Shown here piece by piece: positions 15,955 to 24,564 of a stretch of DNA of 52,032 bases. The DNA is from Marinobacter sp. (GTDB taxonomy: Bacteria; Pseudomonadota; Gammaproteobacteria; Pseudomonadales; Oleiphilaceae): NCBI GenBank assembly GCA_022014155.1, contig JAKLLS010000009.1, positions 1 through 52,032 of the forward strand. The letters run 5' to 3'. Under the pieces are notes generated by a model that did not search any database, had not been told where the DNA came from, and worked only from the letters and a program-made list of their open reading frames with translations. How positions within the stretch are numbered: position 1 is the stretch's first letter; every line of letters starts with the position of its first letter. A program made the translations under genes and the position numbers.

Positions 15955-16362
15955 TTACTTACGGGCGGTGTAATCCTGGTAGGATTTTTCTTCCACGAAA
16001 CGGGAGCCCAGCGCCAGGTTGACCTCTTTCTTGATGGCAGCGCGCTTGTCGTTGGTGACGTAGACCGCGCGCGCCAGCTCGATGAACTTCGAACCAAAGT
16101 CCTGAGCCGCTTCCTGATCGCGGATGTCATCTTCGATCACCCACAGCTCTTCGTTGACTGCCTTCAGTTGCTCGCGAAGATCGGCGATTTCCGCAGCCCT
16201 GTCTTTCACCGCTTCGTCCCAGGTAGCACTCAGCTCATCCAGCTCCAGGCGAACGTTTTTGACTTTTGCCTCGTCCTTGATGCGCTCGGATTTGATTTCG
16301 AGAATGGTGATCTTGTCCAGCACCTCGCCGAAGGATACCGGTACCTTGATTACGTCTGCCAT
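15955..16362 (-). CDS. DUF6165 family protein
   Basis: A 135-residue cytoplasmic protein of no known function, predicted mostly alpha-helical and strongly charged. It opens with MADVIKVPVSFGEVLDKITILEI and continues as a long heptad-rich helix (residues 20-90) that could form a coiled coil. The family is often found beside LPS or sugar biosynthesis genes. The ATG at 16362 is preceded by AGGACGA at proper distance; an in-frame ATG at 16473 would add 37 residues that run through a terminator hairpin, so it is rejected. It follows ilvE by 86 bases on the same strand. Confidence 0.75.
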   Translation of the reverse strand: MADVIKVPVSFGEVLDKITILEIKSERIKDEAKVKNVRLELDELSATWDEAVKDRAAEIADLREQLKAVNEELWVIEDDIRDQEAAQDFGSKFIELARAVYVTNDKRAAIKKEVNLALGSRFVEEKSYQDYTARK

Positions 16363-16392
16363 TGGCTCGTCCTGCAGGTCAAATTGATTTGG

Positions 16393-16433
16393 AAATAACA
16401 AAGCCGCCGGGCTGAAACAGTCAACGGCGGCTT
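16393..16433 (-). terminator. Intrinsic terminator after ilvE
   Basis: On the minus strand a 9-bp perfect stem (AAGCCGCCG at 16433-16425 pairing with CGGCGGCTT at 16409-16401) is followed by a T-rich TGTTATTT. It lies 16 bases after the ilvE stop and before the DUF6165 ribosome binding site. Confidence 0.7.
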
Positions 16434-16448
16434 GCGAACGTTCCGGGA

Positions 16449-17375
16449 TCAGCCCTTTACGTGAGTCAGCCAACCACTGTGCCCGGGCGACTTACCCTTA
16501 ACCGCGTCGAAGTACATCGCCTGCAGCTTTTCGGTGACCGGGCCGCGCTTGCCAGCGCCGATGACACGGCCATCCAGTTCACGGATCGGCAGCACCTCAG
16601 CGGCAGTACCGGTAAAGAAGGCTTCATCAGCGATGTAAACCTCGTCACGAGTGATGCGGCGCTCTTTCACCGGAATGCTCAGTTCGCGAGCGAACTCCAG
16701 AATGGTCGCACGGGTAATACCCTCCAGACAGGAGGTCAGTTCCGGGGTGTGCAGCACGCCGTCACGCATGATGAAAATATTCTCGCCCGAACCTTCCGCC
16801 ACATAGCCTTCATTGTCCAGCAACAGCGCTTCCTCGCAACCGCTTGCGATGGCTTCATTCAGTGCCAGCATGGAGTTGATGTAGTTGCCGTTGGCTTTCG
16901 CCTTGCACATGGTGATGTTGACGTGATGGCGAGTATAGGAAGACGTGCGCACCTTGATGCCGATTTCCTTGGCTTCCGGGGACATGTAGGACGGCCAGCT
17001 CCAGGCGGCAACCATCACATGCACCTGAAGATTATCAGCACGCAGCCCCATGCCTTCAGACCCCAGGAACACCATCGGGCGCAGATAGGCTTCGTCCAGG
17101 TTGTTGTCGCGAACGGCCGCGCACTGCGCTTCGTTCAGCTGTTCCTTGGTGAACGGCATTTTCATGTTCAGGATATGGGCAGAACGGAACAGCCGGTCGG
17201 TGTGCTCCTTCAGACGGAAAATCGCCGGGCCGTTGGCGGTATTATAGGCACGCACACCTTCGAAACACCCCAGACCATAATGCAGGGTGTGGGTCAGCAC
17301 GTGAGTTTTGGCTTCCCGCCAGGGAACCATTTCACCATCCAGCCAGATCAGGCCATCGCGATCAGCCATCGACAT
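16449..17375 (-). CDS. ilvE: Branched-chain amino acid aminotransferase
   Basis: A 308-residue class IV PLP enzyme that transaminates leucine, isoleucine and valine with 2-oxoglutarate. LHYGLGCFEGVRAY (31-44) and LRPMVFLGSEGMGL mark the N-terminal domain. K160 in AKANGNYINSMLA is the Schiff-base lysine. EGYVAEGSGENIF and ELTSCLEGITRATILE bind the cofactor phosphate in the C-terminal domain, and FFTGTAAEVLPI is also conserved. Length matches the E. coli enzyme. It lies 79 bases after glnE on the same strand and may be cotranscribed, with a terminator hairpin directly after it. The first ATG at 17375 and a second one two codons on are both possible starts. Confidence 0.95.
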   Translation of the reverse strand: MSMADRDGLIWLDGEMVPWREAKTHVLTHTLHYGLGCFEGVRAYNTANGPAIFRLKEHTDRLFRSAHILNMKMPFTKEQLNEAQCAAVRDNNLDEAYLRPMVFLGSEGMGLRADNLQVHVMVAAWSWPSYMSPEAKEIGIKVRTSSYTRHHVNITMCKAKANGNYINSMLALNEAIASGCEEALLLDNEGYVAEGSGENIFIMRDGVLHTPELTSCLEGITRATILEFARELSIPVKERRITRDEVYIADEAFFTGTAAEVLPIRELDGRVIGAGKRGPVTEKLQAMYFDAVKGKSPGHSGWLTHVKG

Positions 17376-17454
17376 TGTATCTGCTCCATAACAAGCGGTT
17401 TTCGGGAAACCGGCATTCTAGCAGGAAAATTCCGTGGAACCGAAGCGTCGTAGA

Positions 17455-20355
17455 CTAATCTATCATCACCGCCTGCCACATGCCGCTTATATAGGCGCGC
17501 TCCTCGGGAAACGCATCACCCTCAACCTGACTGTTCAGATTCTGTAATGCCCTGCGATGAATCGTCGAGCGCAGGGTGATATAGGACTCGCGAAGTTTCC
17601 CGGCATCCTCCATATCGATAACCCCGACGCGGCCAAGTTCTTCCAATTGCCGGATGTTATCAGACCATTGGGTCAGCTCCGGGTGGTCAGAGCTGTAGGC
17701 CAGCATGAGATACTGAACCATGAACTCAATGTCCACGATGCCGCCGTTGTCGTGCTTGATATGGAAGGTTTCATTACGCTGACCTTCTGGCGTTCCCAGG
17801 CTGGCACGCATTTTTTCACGCATGTCCACCACTTCTGTGCGCAGCCTGGCCCGATCCCGACGCTGACACAATAAATCGTGCCGCAGGGCTTCGAAGTCCG
17901 CCAGCGCGGTCCTGCACCCGGCGACACCGCGCGCCCTGGCCAGTGCCTGGTGCTCCCACGTCCAGGCGTCGTTGCGCTGATACTTTTCAAAGGCCGGCAG
18001 AGTGCTGACCAGAAGCCCGGAGTTGCCGGATGGACGCAGGCGCATATCGACTTCGTACAGCTGACCAGATGGCGTCTGGGTACTGAGAATATGCACAATC
18101 CGCTGACCAAGCCTGGTGTAGAAAATGGCGTTATCAATAGGCCTGTCCCCGTCACTCGCCAGCTCCGGATCCGCATTGTGCACGAACACCAGATCCAGAT
18201 CCGAGGTATAGCCCAGCTCAATGCCACCGAGCTTGCCGTAGCCGATGATGGCGAAATCGGTGTCACAGGCGGATCCATCGGCCCGGCGCGGATAGCCGTG
18301 ACGGCTGACAAGGTTGGCGAAGGCTACATCAACCACATGATCCAATACCACCTCGGCAATCCAGGTCAGATAGTCGCTCACCTTCATCAGTGGCAGCGTA
18401 CCCTTCAGTTCTGACGCGGCAACCCGCAGGATATGTGCTTTCTTGAAGTGTCGCAGGGATTCCATCTGCTCTTCCAGATCCTCAAACGGAATCCGCAGCA
18501 TTTGCTGGCGAAGGTCATCCTGAAGCTCTTCCTTGGCGGGCGGGTGATACAGGCTCTCGGCATTCAACAACTCGTCAAGCAACAGAGGTGTTTCCGCCAG
18601 CTGCCGGGCGATCCAGGGGCTTTCACTGCACAGCTTGACCAACTGGGTTCGTGCGCCCGGATTCTCCAACAACAAAACCATGTAAGCAGTACGCCGCAAA
18701 ATGGCTTCGACGAGTTGCAGCACCCTGGCCAGCGTTTGCGACGGTGCGTCCACCAGGGTCAAGGCCTCCAGCAGCACCGGCATGAACTGGTTCAGGCGTT
18801 TCCGCCCCTGGGTCTGCATTACCTGGATGGTACGGCTGTCACGCAAATTGCACAGCAGTTCATAGCTGTCCAGCGGGTCTTCAAAGCCATGCTCCTCCAG
18901 CCATTGCCTGGAGGCTTCCCCATCCATTTCAGCCAACCAGACTTCGTGCCAACCTTCCTCAAGGGCGCCGGATTCCTGCTCTTCTTCCTCGGTGGCAATG
19001 ATATCCGCGAAATGCCTGGCAACGCGCTCCCGGTGTTCCTCAAGCTCCTGCACACAGGCCTCCCAGCTTTCAAAGTTCATAATCAGGGCAATACGGGCCT
19101 GTGTCAGCTCATCATCCGGTAGCAATTGAGTCTGCTTGTCTTCAACGCCCTGCAGGGCGTGCTCGAGGTCACGAAGGAACACGTACGCGTCACGCAACTC
19201 CCGGACCACAAGAGAGGGCAGCAACTCCAGCGCTTCCAGCTCCTTGAGGATCACCAGCAGTTCACGCTGCTGAAGCTCCCGGTCACGACCACCCCGGATC
19301 AGTTGGAATGCCTGCACCACAAACTCGATTTCACGAATACCACCACTGCCCAGCTTGATGTTGTTCTCAAGCCCCTTACGGCGAACTTCGCGGCCAATCA
19401 TCGCTTTCATGCTTCGCAGGGACTCGAAGGCACTGAAATCCACGTACTTGCGATACACAAACGGCCGCAAGCTTTCCATCAGCACCTGCCCCGCACGCTC
19501 ATCGCCTGCCACAACCCGAGCTTTGACCATGGCGTAGCGCTCCCAATCACGCCCCTGGTCCTGATAGTAGGTTTCCAGTGCTGCAAAACTCAGCGCCAGG
19601 GCGCCACTCTGGCCATAAGGCCTCAGGCGCATGTCAACGCGGAAGACAAAGCCGTCGGCCGTAATTTGATCCAGCGCCTGAATCAGTCGCTGCCCCAGGC
19701 GGATGAAAAACTGCTGGTTGTCGATGGAACGGGGACCGCCCCGGGTTTCCCCCTGCCCCGGAAAGGCAAAGATCAGGTCGATATCGGACGAGACATTCAG
19801 CTCCCGACCACCCAGCTTGCCCATGCCTAACACCACCATGGACTGGGGAGCCTCCTCTCCTGTCACCGGGTCCGCCCCCCAGGGCGTACCCGACTGCGCG
19901 CAGGTGTCTTCATAGAGCCAGTCCAGCGCGCCCTGAATGCAGGTCTCGGCAAACCCGCTGGTCGCCGCCATGGTTTCATCGAGGTCAGCCCAACGCATCA
20001 GGTCACGCCAGATAATGCGAAACTGACTCTCTCGCCGGAATCGGCGCAGCGCCGCATGCAAGGAAAGTTCGTCCGATACGTCTGAGAGATACTCTTGCCA
20101 GCGTTCATTGAGGTATTCCGGGGTTGTTGGGTCCCGGAGTGAACGCGACAAAACCAGCGCCTCAACCTGCTCGGGGTGCCGTTCCAGGGTCTGCTTAAGA
20201 AACACACTGCGCGCCATGGCGTTCGCCACATCGACTTCTGACAAGCCTGCCGACTCCGTCATCCAGGACGGATGCCCATCGCCAATCACCGAGGACCAAT
20301 CCGCAGCGACATCACCGGCAAGCACTTTCGGAAGCGTGCTCCATGGCTCGGACAT
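17455..20355 (-). CDS. glnE: Bifunctional glutamine synthetase adenylyltransferase/deadenylase
   Basis: A 966-residue enzyme that adds AMP to, or phosphorolytically removes it from, a tyrosine of each GlnA subunit in response to PII signals. It has two nucleotidyltransferase domains. The N-terminal deadenylase domain shows VVLGMGKLGGRELNVSSDIDLIF, split here as GMGKLGG and SDIDLIF; the C-terminal adenylylase domain shows GYGKLGG and TSDLDLVF. Each has the D-x-D metal site, and a long helical regulatory linker lies between them. Length is that of full GlnE (about 950). glnA with its target tyrosine and ntrBC are within the same window. It is transcribed divergently from the K+ channel gene. 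Confidence 0.96.
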   Translation of the reverse strand: MSEPWSTLPKVLAGDVAADWSSVIGDGHPSWMTESAGLSEVDVANAMARSVFLKQTLERHPEQVEALVLSRSLRDPTTPEYLNERWQEYLSDVSDELSLHAALRRFRRESQFRIIWRDLMRWADLDETMAATSGFAETCIQGALDWLYEDTCAQSGTPWGADPVTGEEAPQSMVVLGMGKLGGRELNVSSDIDLIFAFPGQGETRGGPRSIDNQQFFIRLGQRLIQALDQITADGFVFRVDMRLRPYGQSGALALSFAALETYYQDQGRDWERYAMVKARVVAGDERAGQVLMESLRPFVYRKYVDFSAFESLRSMKAMIGREVRRKGLENNIKLGSGGIREIEFVVQAFQLIRGGRDRELQQRELLVILKELEALELLPSLVVRELRDAYVFLRDLEHALQGVEDKQTQLLPDDELTQARIALIMNFESWEACVQELEEHRERVARHFADIIATEEEEQESGALEEGWHEVWLAEMDGEASRQWLEEHGFEDPLDSYELLCNLRDSRTIQVMQTQGRKRLNQFMPVLLEALTLVDAPSQTLARVLQLVEAILRRTAYMVLLLENPGARTQLVKLCSESPWIARQLAETPLLLDELLNAESLYHPPAKEELQDDLRQQMLRIPFEDLEEQMESLRHFKKAHILRVAASELKGTLPLMKVSDYLTWIAEVVLDHVVDVAFANLVSRHGYPRRADGSACDTDFAIIGYGKLGGIELGYTSDLDLVFVHNADPELASDGDRPIDNAIFYTRLGQRIVHILSTQTPSGQLYEVDMRLRPSGNSGLLVSTLPAFEKYQRNDAWTWEHQALARARGVAGCRTALADFEALRHDLLCQRRDRARLRTEVVDMREKMRASLGTPEGQRNETFHIKHDNGGIVDIEFMVQYLMLAYSSDHPELTQWSDNIRQLEELGRVGVIDMEDAGKLRESYITLRSTIHRRALQNLNSQVEGDAFPEERAYISGMWQAVMID

Positions 20356-20434
20356 AATGCAAACCCCTGTATCTCTGTTATATTCCCACTACTGTATAAC
20401 GAACTGTCACCCGACTGAACCGCCCAGGCCCTTA

Positions 20435-21586
20435 ATGCTCAGAAACCGCCGCCCGCTCAACCCGGAACATCAATTTGCGCACCTCCCGATTTCCGGCATT
20501 ATCCGTTCACGCATCAAGCGGCTGTTTGCCATTCTTGGCGCTCTTTTGGTGTTTCAGGTCATGGTCATCTGGTCCGTGGAAAACCTCACCCTGTTCGAGT
20601 CATTCTGGCTGACCATGACCACCCTGGTTACCGTGGGTTATGGGGACCTTTCCCCGGAAACGGTCATTGGGCGGGTCAGCACCGTTATCGTCATGTTTAT
20701 CAGCGCCATCACCATAATGACGCTGATCGTCAGTGATTTCATCGAGTACCGGTTTTATCGCCGGGAACGCATCGTAACCGGACGCTGGGTATACAAAATG
20801 AAAGACCACATCGTAATCATCAACACTCCACGAAACGGCGGCGAGCAATACTTTATGCGGTTCGCCTCACAGATACGCGCGATTCCCGAATACGAAACGG
20901 TGCCCATCCTCATCTTGACACGCCAGTTCCCAAGCGGATTGCCACCCGAACTGGCGGACGTCGGCCTGGTCCATTTTCATGGTTCTGGCAGCGATCCGGA
21001 GGCGCTGAAGGCCGCCCATGCCGGAAGCGCCCGCCACATTGTCGTGTTGGCGGCCGATGAGGCAGACCCGGCTTCCGACAGCCTGACGTTTGATATCGCC
21101 CATCGCCTGACTGAGGCCAATCTGGGCAATCGAACAACAGTGGAATGTGTGAGTGACCAAAACCGACAGAGGTTTAAAGCGGTGGGCGTCAGGACCATCA
21201 TCCGGCCGGTCCGGACCTACCCGGAAATCATGGTCCGTGCGATCGTGGCTCCCGGTTCGGAGAAAGTGCTGGAGGACATGTTCAATTACCAGAACGACCA
21301 TCCTCACCGGTACGACCTGAAGCTTGATAACCTGAACTGGGCCGATATTGTCAGCGCTCTGGTCCGCCACGGCATAGGCACGGCACTGGCTTACATCGAC
21401 AATGACGACGAGGTGAACTGTCACCCGCCCACGGATGAAATCATTGAAGGCAAGGGATTGATCGTACTGGTAAAATCACATGACACCCCGAGCGTCCAGG
21501 TGGTGGAGGAGGCCCTTGACCGTTTCCGGATGTTCCTTGAGAAGTGGCATGATGCCCAAAAGGAACAGGCAGCCCCCTCTCATTAA
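20435..21586 (+). CDS. Two-transmembrane potassium channel with RCK/TrkA-N-like domain
   Basis: A 383-residue inner-membrane ion channel. Transmembrane helices at about residues 28-48 and 81-100 flank a pore loop with the potassium selectivity filter TVGYGD (66-71). A cytoplasmic Rossmann-like RCK domain starts at HIVIINTPRNGGEQ (125-138), where the usual glycine-rich GxGxxG nucleotide-binding loop is not preserved. SARHIVVLAADE and VECVSDQNRQRFKAVGV later in the domain are ordinary for RCK. The ATG at 20435 was chosen because longer in-frame starts would run back into glnE. The gene is divergent from glnE with 79 bases between starts. Its stop codon shares TTAA with the stop of the convergent CYTH gene. 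Confidence 0.88.
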   Translation: MLRNRRPLNPEHQFAHLPISGIIRSRIKRLFAILGALLVFQVMVIWSVENLTLFESFWLTMTTLVTVGYGDLSPETVIGRVSTVIVMFISAITIMTLIVSDFIEYRFYRRERIVTGRWVYKMKDHIVIINTPRNGGEQYFMRFASQIRAIPEYETVPILILTRQFPSGLPPELADVGLVHFHGSGSDPEALKAAHAGSARHIVVLAADEADPASDSLTFDIAHRLTEANLGNRTTVECVSDQNRQRFKAVGVRTIIRPVRTYPEIMVRAIVAPGSEKVLEDMFNYQNDHPHRYDLKLDNLNWADIVSALVRHGIGTALAYIDNDDEVNCHPPTDEIIEGKGLIVLVKSHDTPSVQVVEEALDRFRMFLEKWHDAQKEQAAPSH

Positions 21587-22443
21587 CCCGCCGCGATGCT
21601 CAGCTGCAACTGCCCGAGCGCCCTGCGCTCGGCAATGCGCGCTACCACCTCTCCAGACTCAAGACTGGCGCGTACGTCATCAAACTGCGGCCGGGTACCA
21701 CGATTATTCGCCAGCCGACCGACTTCCACCAGGTCGTCTGCATCCACGGATAATGTCTCACCTTTAAGCCAGGCCACGCTCAACCCGTGAAGGAATCCTG
21801 AAAGAGACAGCACTTGCTCGTCATCTGCCGGAAGAACTGAAGGATCGTGCAGGCCTGCCAGGAAATAGCCCTGCTCCGCCTTACTCACCAGGTTCAAAAA
21901 CACCGGAACTTCATCGGCCAAGGCGCGGGCCCACCGGACCAGATGCGACGCATCGCCGGCTTTCAGTTCAAACTCCACTTCATGCAATGGCCGCCTTTGC
22001 CCTCCGGCTTCTATATAACCGGCATCTACAGCCACCTCAATCACCGTTTCACCTTCTTCGATCATCACGATCTGACGCTCAAAGTTGGTTTCAAAAACCG
22101 GTTTCAGGTCCGCAAGGTTGATGTTTTCCCCCACCGGCGTATCAGCCAACAGACCAATATTCAGCTCTGCACCCATCAACGGCCACTCCCATTCCTGGCG
22201 CCTGTGGGCGCCATTCACAAATTCGCCCTGGGTTTTGAGCGTCTGAATGAACTGTTCTCCCGACTGCCGAATCCGCAAGGCAATGCGTTGTCGATTAAGG
22301 TCGGCATTCGGCGTATCGAAATACCGGTTCACCAGTTTTTTTCGCTTACCTTCGATAGCACTGCCCTGCGACAGCAACCATTCCAGGGCAGCCACCTGAT
22401 TTACGGCAGACAGACTCAGCTTGATTTCCAGCTCTTCGGCCAT
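21583..22443 (-). CDS. CYTH domain inorganic triphosphatase (YgiF-like)
   Basis: A 286-residue protein whose N-terminus MAEELEIKLSL contains the ExExK motif (E4, E6, K8) that defines the CYTH triphosphate-tunnel enzymes. Arg/Lys-rich tunnel strands follow (KRKKLVNRYFDTP, RIALRIRQSG, EWEWPL), then EVEFELKAGD and a closing lysine strand. E. coli YgiF hydrolyses inorganic triphosphate; it also carries a CHAD domain, and only a short C-terminal extension is present here. The ATG at 22443 follows GGAGG. A start at 22476 would add 11 residues without support. The stop overlaps that of the convergent channel gene. Confidence 0.85.
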   Translation of the reverse strand: MAEELEIKLSLSAVNQVAALEWLLSQGSAIEGKRKKLVNRYFDTPNADLNRQRIALRIRQSGEQFIQTLKTQGEFVNGAHRRQEWEWPLMGAELNIGLLADTPVGENINLADLKPVFETNFERQIVMIEEGETVIEVAVDAGYIEAGGQRRPLHEVEFELKAGDASHLVRWARALADEVPVFLNLVSKAEQGYFLAGLHDPSVLPADDEQVLSLSGFLHGLSVAWLKGETLSVDADDLVEVGRLANNRGTRPQFDDVRASLESGEVVARIAERRALGQLQLSIAAG

Positions 22444-22479
22444 GGCACGCCTCCATTGATTGATTTCAGCATACATAAA

Positions 22480-22510
22480 AAAACCGGCGACCCGAAGGTC
22501 ACCGGTTTTT
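22480..22510 (-). terminator. Intrinsic terminator after the porin gene
   Basis: A 13-base arm AAAACCGGTGACC pairs across a four-base loop with GGTCGCCGGTTTT (one mismatch) and is followed by a run of T on the minus strand. It lies 29 bases beyond the porin stop, before the CYTH start. Flanking A and T runs make it usable from both directions. Confidence 0.88.
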
Positions 22511-22538
22511 ATAACTACTTGATTAGCTTGTTAGCTGA

Positions 22539-23522
22539 TCAGAAGTAGTAAACTGCACCAACAGAGGCAATGGAACGCTCATCCGTGAAAGCAGTGTTAC
22601 CGAGCTCATCTTCATACTCGTATACTTCGTCGCCACCACCCAGGTAGCCTTCGAAGTAAACGTACATGTGATCGGACACATTGTGCAGCGCTTGCAGAGT
22701 AATAGTATCGCGCTCAGTGTCGTCGGCATCGTCAGCTATGCCCAGCTCATAAGACAGTGCAAACTGGTTCGCCCCCATGGTGTAGATGCCCAAAAGGCCG
22801 AACAGGTCGCCAGAATCCTTACGGTTATGATACTCACCAGTCAAGCGGAGGTTATCCAGGTTGTAGCTAGCGCGCAGACCGTAAGTGTTCTCGTTATTGC
22901 CATCGCTGGTGTCGTTGGAATCCATGGCTACCGCCAGTTCCAGAGCGTCAACTTCGTACAGTGCGGCCAGCTGGTACGGGTAAGACTTGTCGGCACCGCC
23001 CTTGGTATCGCTGTCGCCGTTGAACTGAACAGCACCCAGCAGAGTCAGACCGCCGAAGGACGGAGACATGTACTGGATCAGATCGCCTTCACCAGTGGTG
23101 TAGTCCGGACCGATATTCAAAGTGGCCACTTCGTAGAACTGCGCAATCTCGTCAACAGCACGTTCGTATGTGGAGTCATCAGAACCTACCCACACCTGAC
23201 CGAAGTCATCGCCTTTAACACCAATGTACGCTTCGTCCAGAGCATCGATACCGGAACTTCCGGACTTATCGTCGGCGTTGATGCCTTCCAGCTCAACCTT
23301 GAAGAAACCAGTGATACCCGGCGCAATTTCGTGGTCGTGCTTGACGCCCAAGGTAGAACCGTTGTCGAAATGGTTGATCTCTGAGGGACCACCATCGAAG
23401 TTGTCATGAGCAATAGCGTACTGGATGTTACCGTACACTGTCGGCAGATTCGCGTCCTGTGCCAGCGCTGCGCCGGAGAAAGTTGCGGCTGCAACAGCAG
23501 ATGCGATGAGCGTTTTTTTCAT
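22539..23522 (-). CDS. Gram-negative outer-membrane porin
   Basis: A 327-residue trimeric-porin-type beta barrel. Residues 1-21 (MKKTLIASAVAAATFSGAALA) are a signal peptide with cleavage before QDANLPTVYGN. The body consists of alternating amphipathic strands with acidic turns, including the strand-like NTYGLRASYNLDNLRLTGEYH. The chain ends VGAVYYF, with the terminal phenylalanine that BamA recognises. It should form a diffusion channel for small hydrophilic solutes, and the many Asp/Glu in loops suggest a cation preference. Its codon use is highly biased, as expected for an abundant protein. It has its own terminator and a long upstream region, so it is monocistronic. Confidence 0.92.
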   Translation of the reverse strand: MKKTLIASAVAAATFSGAALAQDANLPTVYGNIQYAIAHDNFDGGPSEINHFDNGSTLGVKHDHEIAPGITGFFKVELEGINADDKSGSSGIDALDEAYIGVKGDDFGQVWVGSDDSTYERAVDEIAQFYEVATLNIGPDYTTGEGDLIQYMSPSFGGLTLLGAVQFNGDSDTKGGADKSYPYQLAALYEVDALELAVAMDSNDTSDGNNENTYGLRASYNLDNLRLTGEYHNRKDSGDLFGLLGIYTMGANQFALSYELGIADDADDTERDTITLQALHNVSDHMYVYFEGYLGGGDEVYEYEDELGNTAFTDERSIASVGAVYYF

Positions 23523-24028
23523 GTTGCGTCTTCCTTTATTGAGTTAACTCAGGTTTTAGCGACGGGTTCAGTTCCCGTTCTTTAGCTTTTCCAGTGAGGC
23601 TGGATAAAGCCTTATTTTGTGTCGCCATCATGTCACTTTAATGACACACGGATAACATTCTTCATTTTATCAATGATCTGAGCCACCTCAGACCTTTGCA
23701 GCTCAATAAGTTACAGATATAAGTTAAAGCGCTGCATGATGCATGCTTTTTTAATACAACAAACCCTGTTTTGCAAATGATTAATGTTGGCGTTTTAGCT
23801 CTTCTAATACCAACCTTTGCAAGCCACAGACCAGACTGGCCTTGCGCCCTCGCTTCTTCAAACGAATCAATTTAAGGGCCAAAAAAATAAATATCAATAA
23901 TATTCAATAAGTTACTTGAGCTCAAGCCAGTCAGTCAAAGAATGCCCTCGCTTAAACCACCTTCACTTCGCACTAATTAGGGTCGCACATTACAATCGAG
24001 CGCTATTATAGGGCGTGATCGTACTTTT
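23523..24028. other. A+T-rich intergenic region upstream of the porin gene
   Basis: 506 bases lie between the porin start and the end of dtd, notably richer in A+T than the flanking genes. I see no gene of useful length and no RNA gene. A likely operator-like inverted repeat lies at 23631-23646 and a near-palindromic TGCATGATGCATGC at about 23733-23746. GAAAGGAAGA-like purines just before the porin ATG form its ribosome binding site. No unambiguous -35/-10 pair for the porin could be picked. Confidence 0.6.
23631..23646. promoter_or_regulatory. Inverted repeat TGTCA-N6-TGACA, candidate operator
   Basis: TGTCACTTTAATGACA is a 16-base near-perfect palindrome about 110 bases upstream of the porin start codon. 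The position suits a regulator of the porin promoter. The factor is unknown. Confidence 0.4.
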
Positions 24029-24484
24029 TCAGGAATTGCCTCCCACTTGTAGCATGAAGGTAACCGGCCCATCATTGACCAATGACACTTTCATGTCTGC
24101 CCCGAATTGGCCTCGTTCAACACAACCGCCTTCAAGCATGGCCTGCGCAGCACTCAAAAAATCAAGGAATAGCCGTTCCGCCACTTCAGGTGCTGCGGCC
24201 GATGAAAACCCCGGGCGTGTACCGGAGCCGGTATCCGCTGCCAAAGTGAATTGGGGAACCACAAGGAGAGAGCCGCCCGAATCCTTCAGGCTTCGATTCA
24301 TCCGTCCCTGGTCATCGGGGAAAATGCGATAGTTCAACACCTTTTTCGCCAGGCCCTGAACTTCCTTGATCCCGTCACCACGCTCAACCCCCAAGAGAAG
24401 CAACAGGCCTTTCTGGATTTCAGCAACTTGTTGATTATCAACAGTAACACTGGCACTTGAAACACGCTGAATAAGCCCTTTCAT
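24029..24484 (-). CDS. dtd: D-aminoacyl-tRNA deacylase
   Basis: A 151-residue homodimeric editing enzyme that frees D-amino acids (and glycine from tRNA-Ala) from mischarged tRNA. The start [16 protein letters not shown], the middle [19 protein letters not shown] and the C-terminal NDGPVTF with the conserved Gly-cisPro dipeptide are typical. The usual SQFTLAAD motif reads PQFTLAAD here, so the motif serine is proline. The ATG at 24484 follows AGGGAG; an upstream in-frame start at 24559 adds 25 residues absent from the family. It follows the proline iminopeptidase gene by 80 bases on the same strand. Confidence 0.93.
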   Translation of the reverse strand: MKGLIQRVSSASVTVDNQQVAEIQKGLLLLLGVERGDGIKEVQGLAKKVLNYRIFPDDQGRMNRSLKDSGGSLLVVPQFTLAADTGSGTRPGFSSAAAPEVAERLFLDFLSAAQAMLEGGCVERGQFGADMKVSLVNDGPVTFMLQVGGNS

Positions 24485-24564
24485 CAAACTCCCTGTGGAA
24501 GGACCATTAAGAATTTGCAAGAGTGTATCCATGGCACCGGAGGACCGCAACCCCTCCACTCAGC

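Noticed and set aside
16461-17453. 330-codon open frame opposite ilvE
   Set aside because: A shadow of ilvE, histidine- and glutamine-rich with no fold signal.
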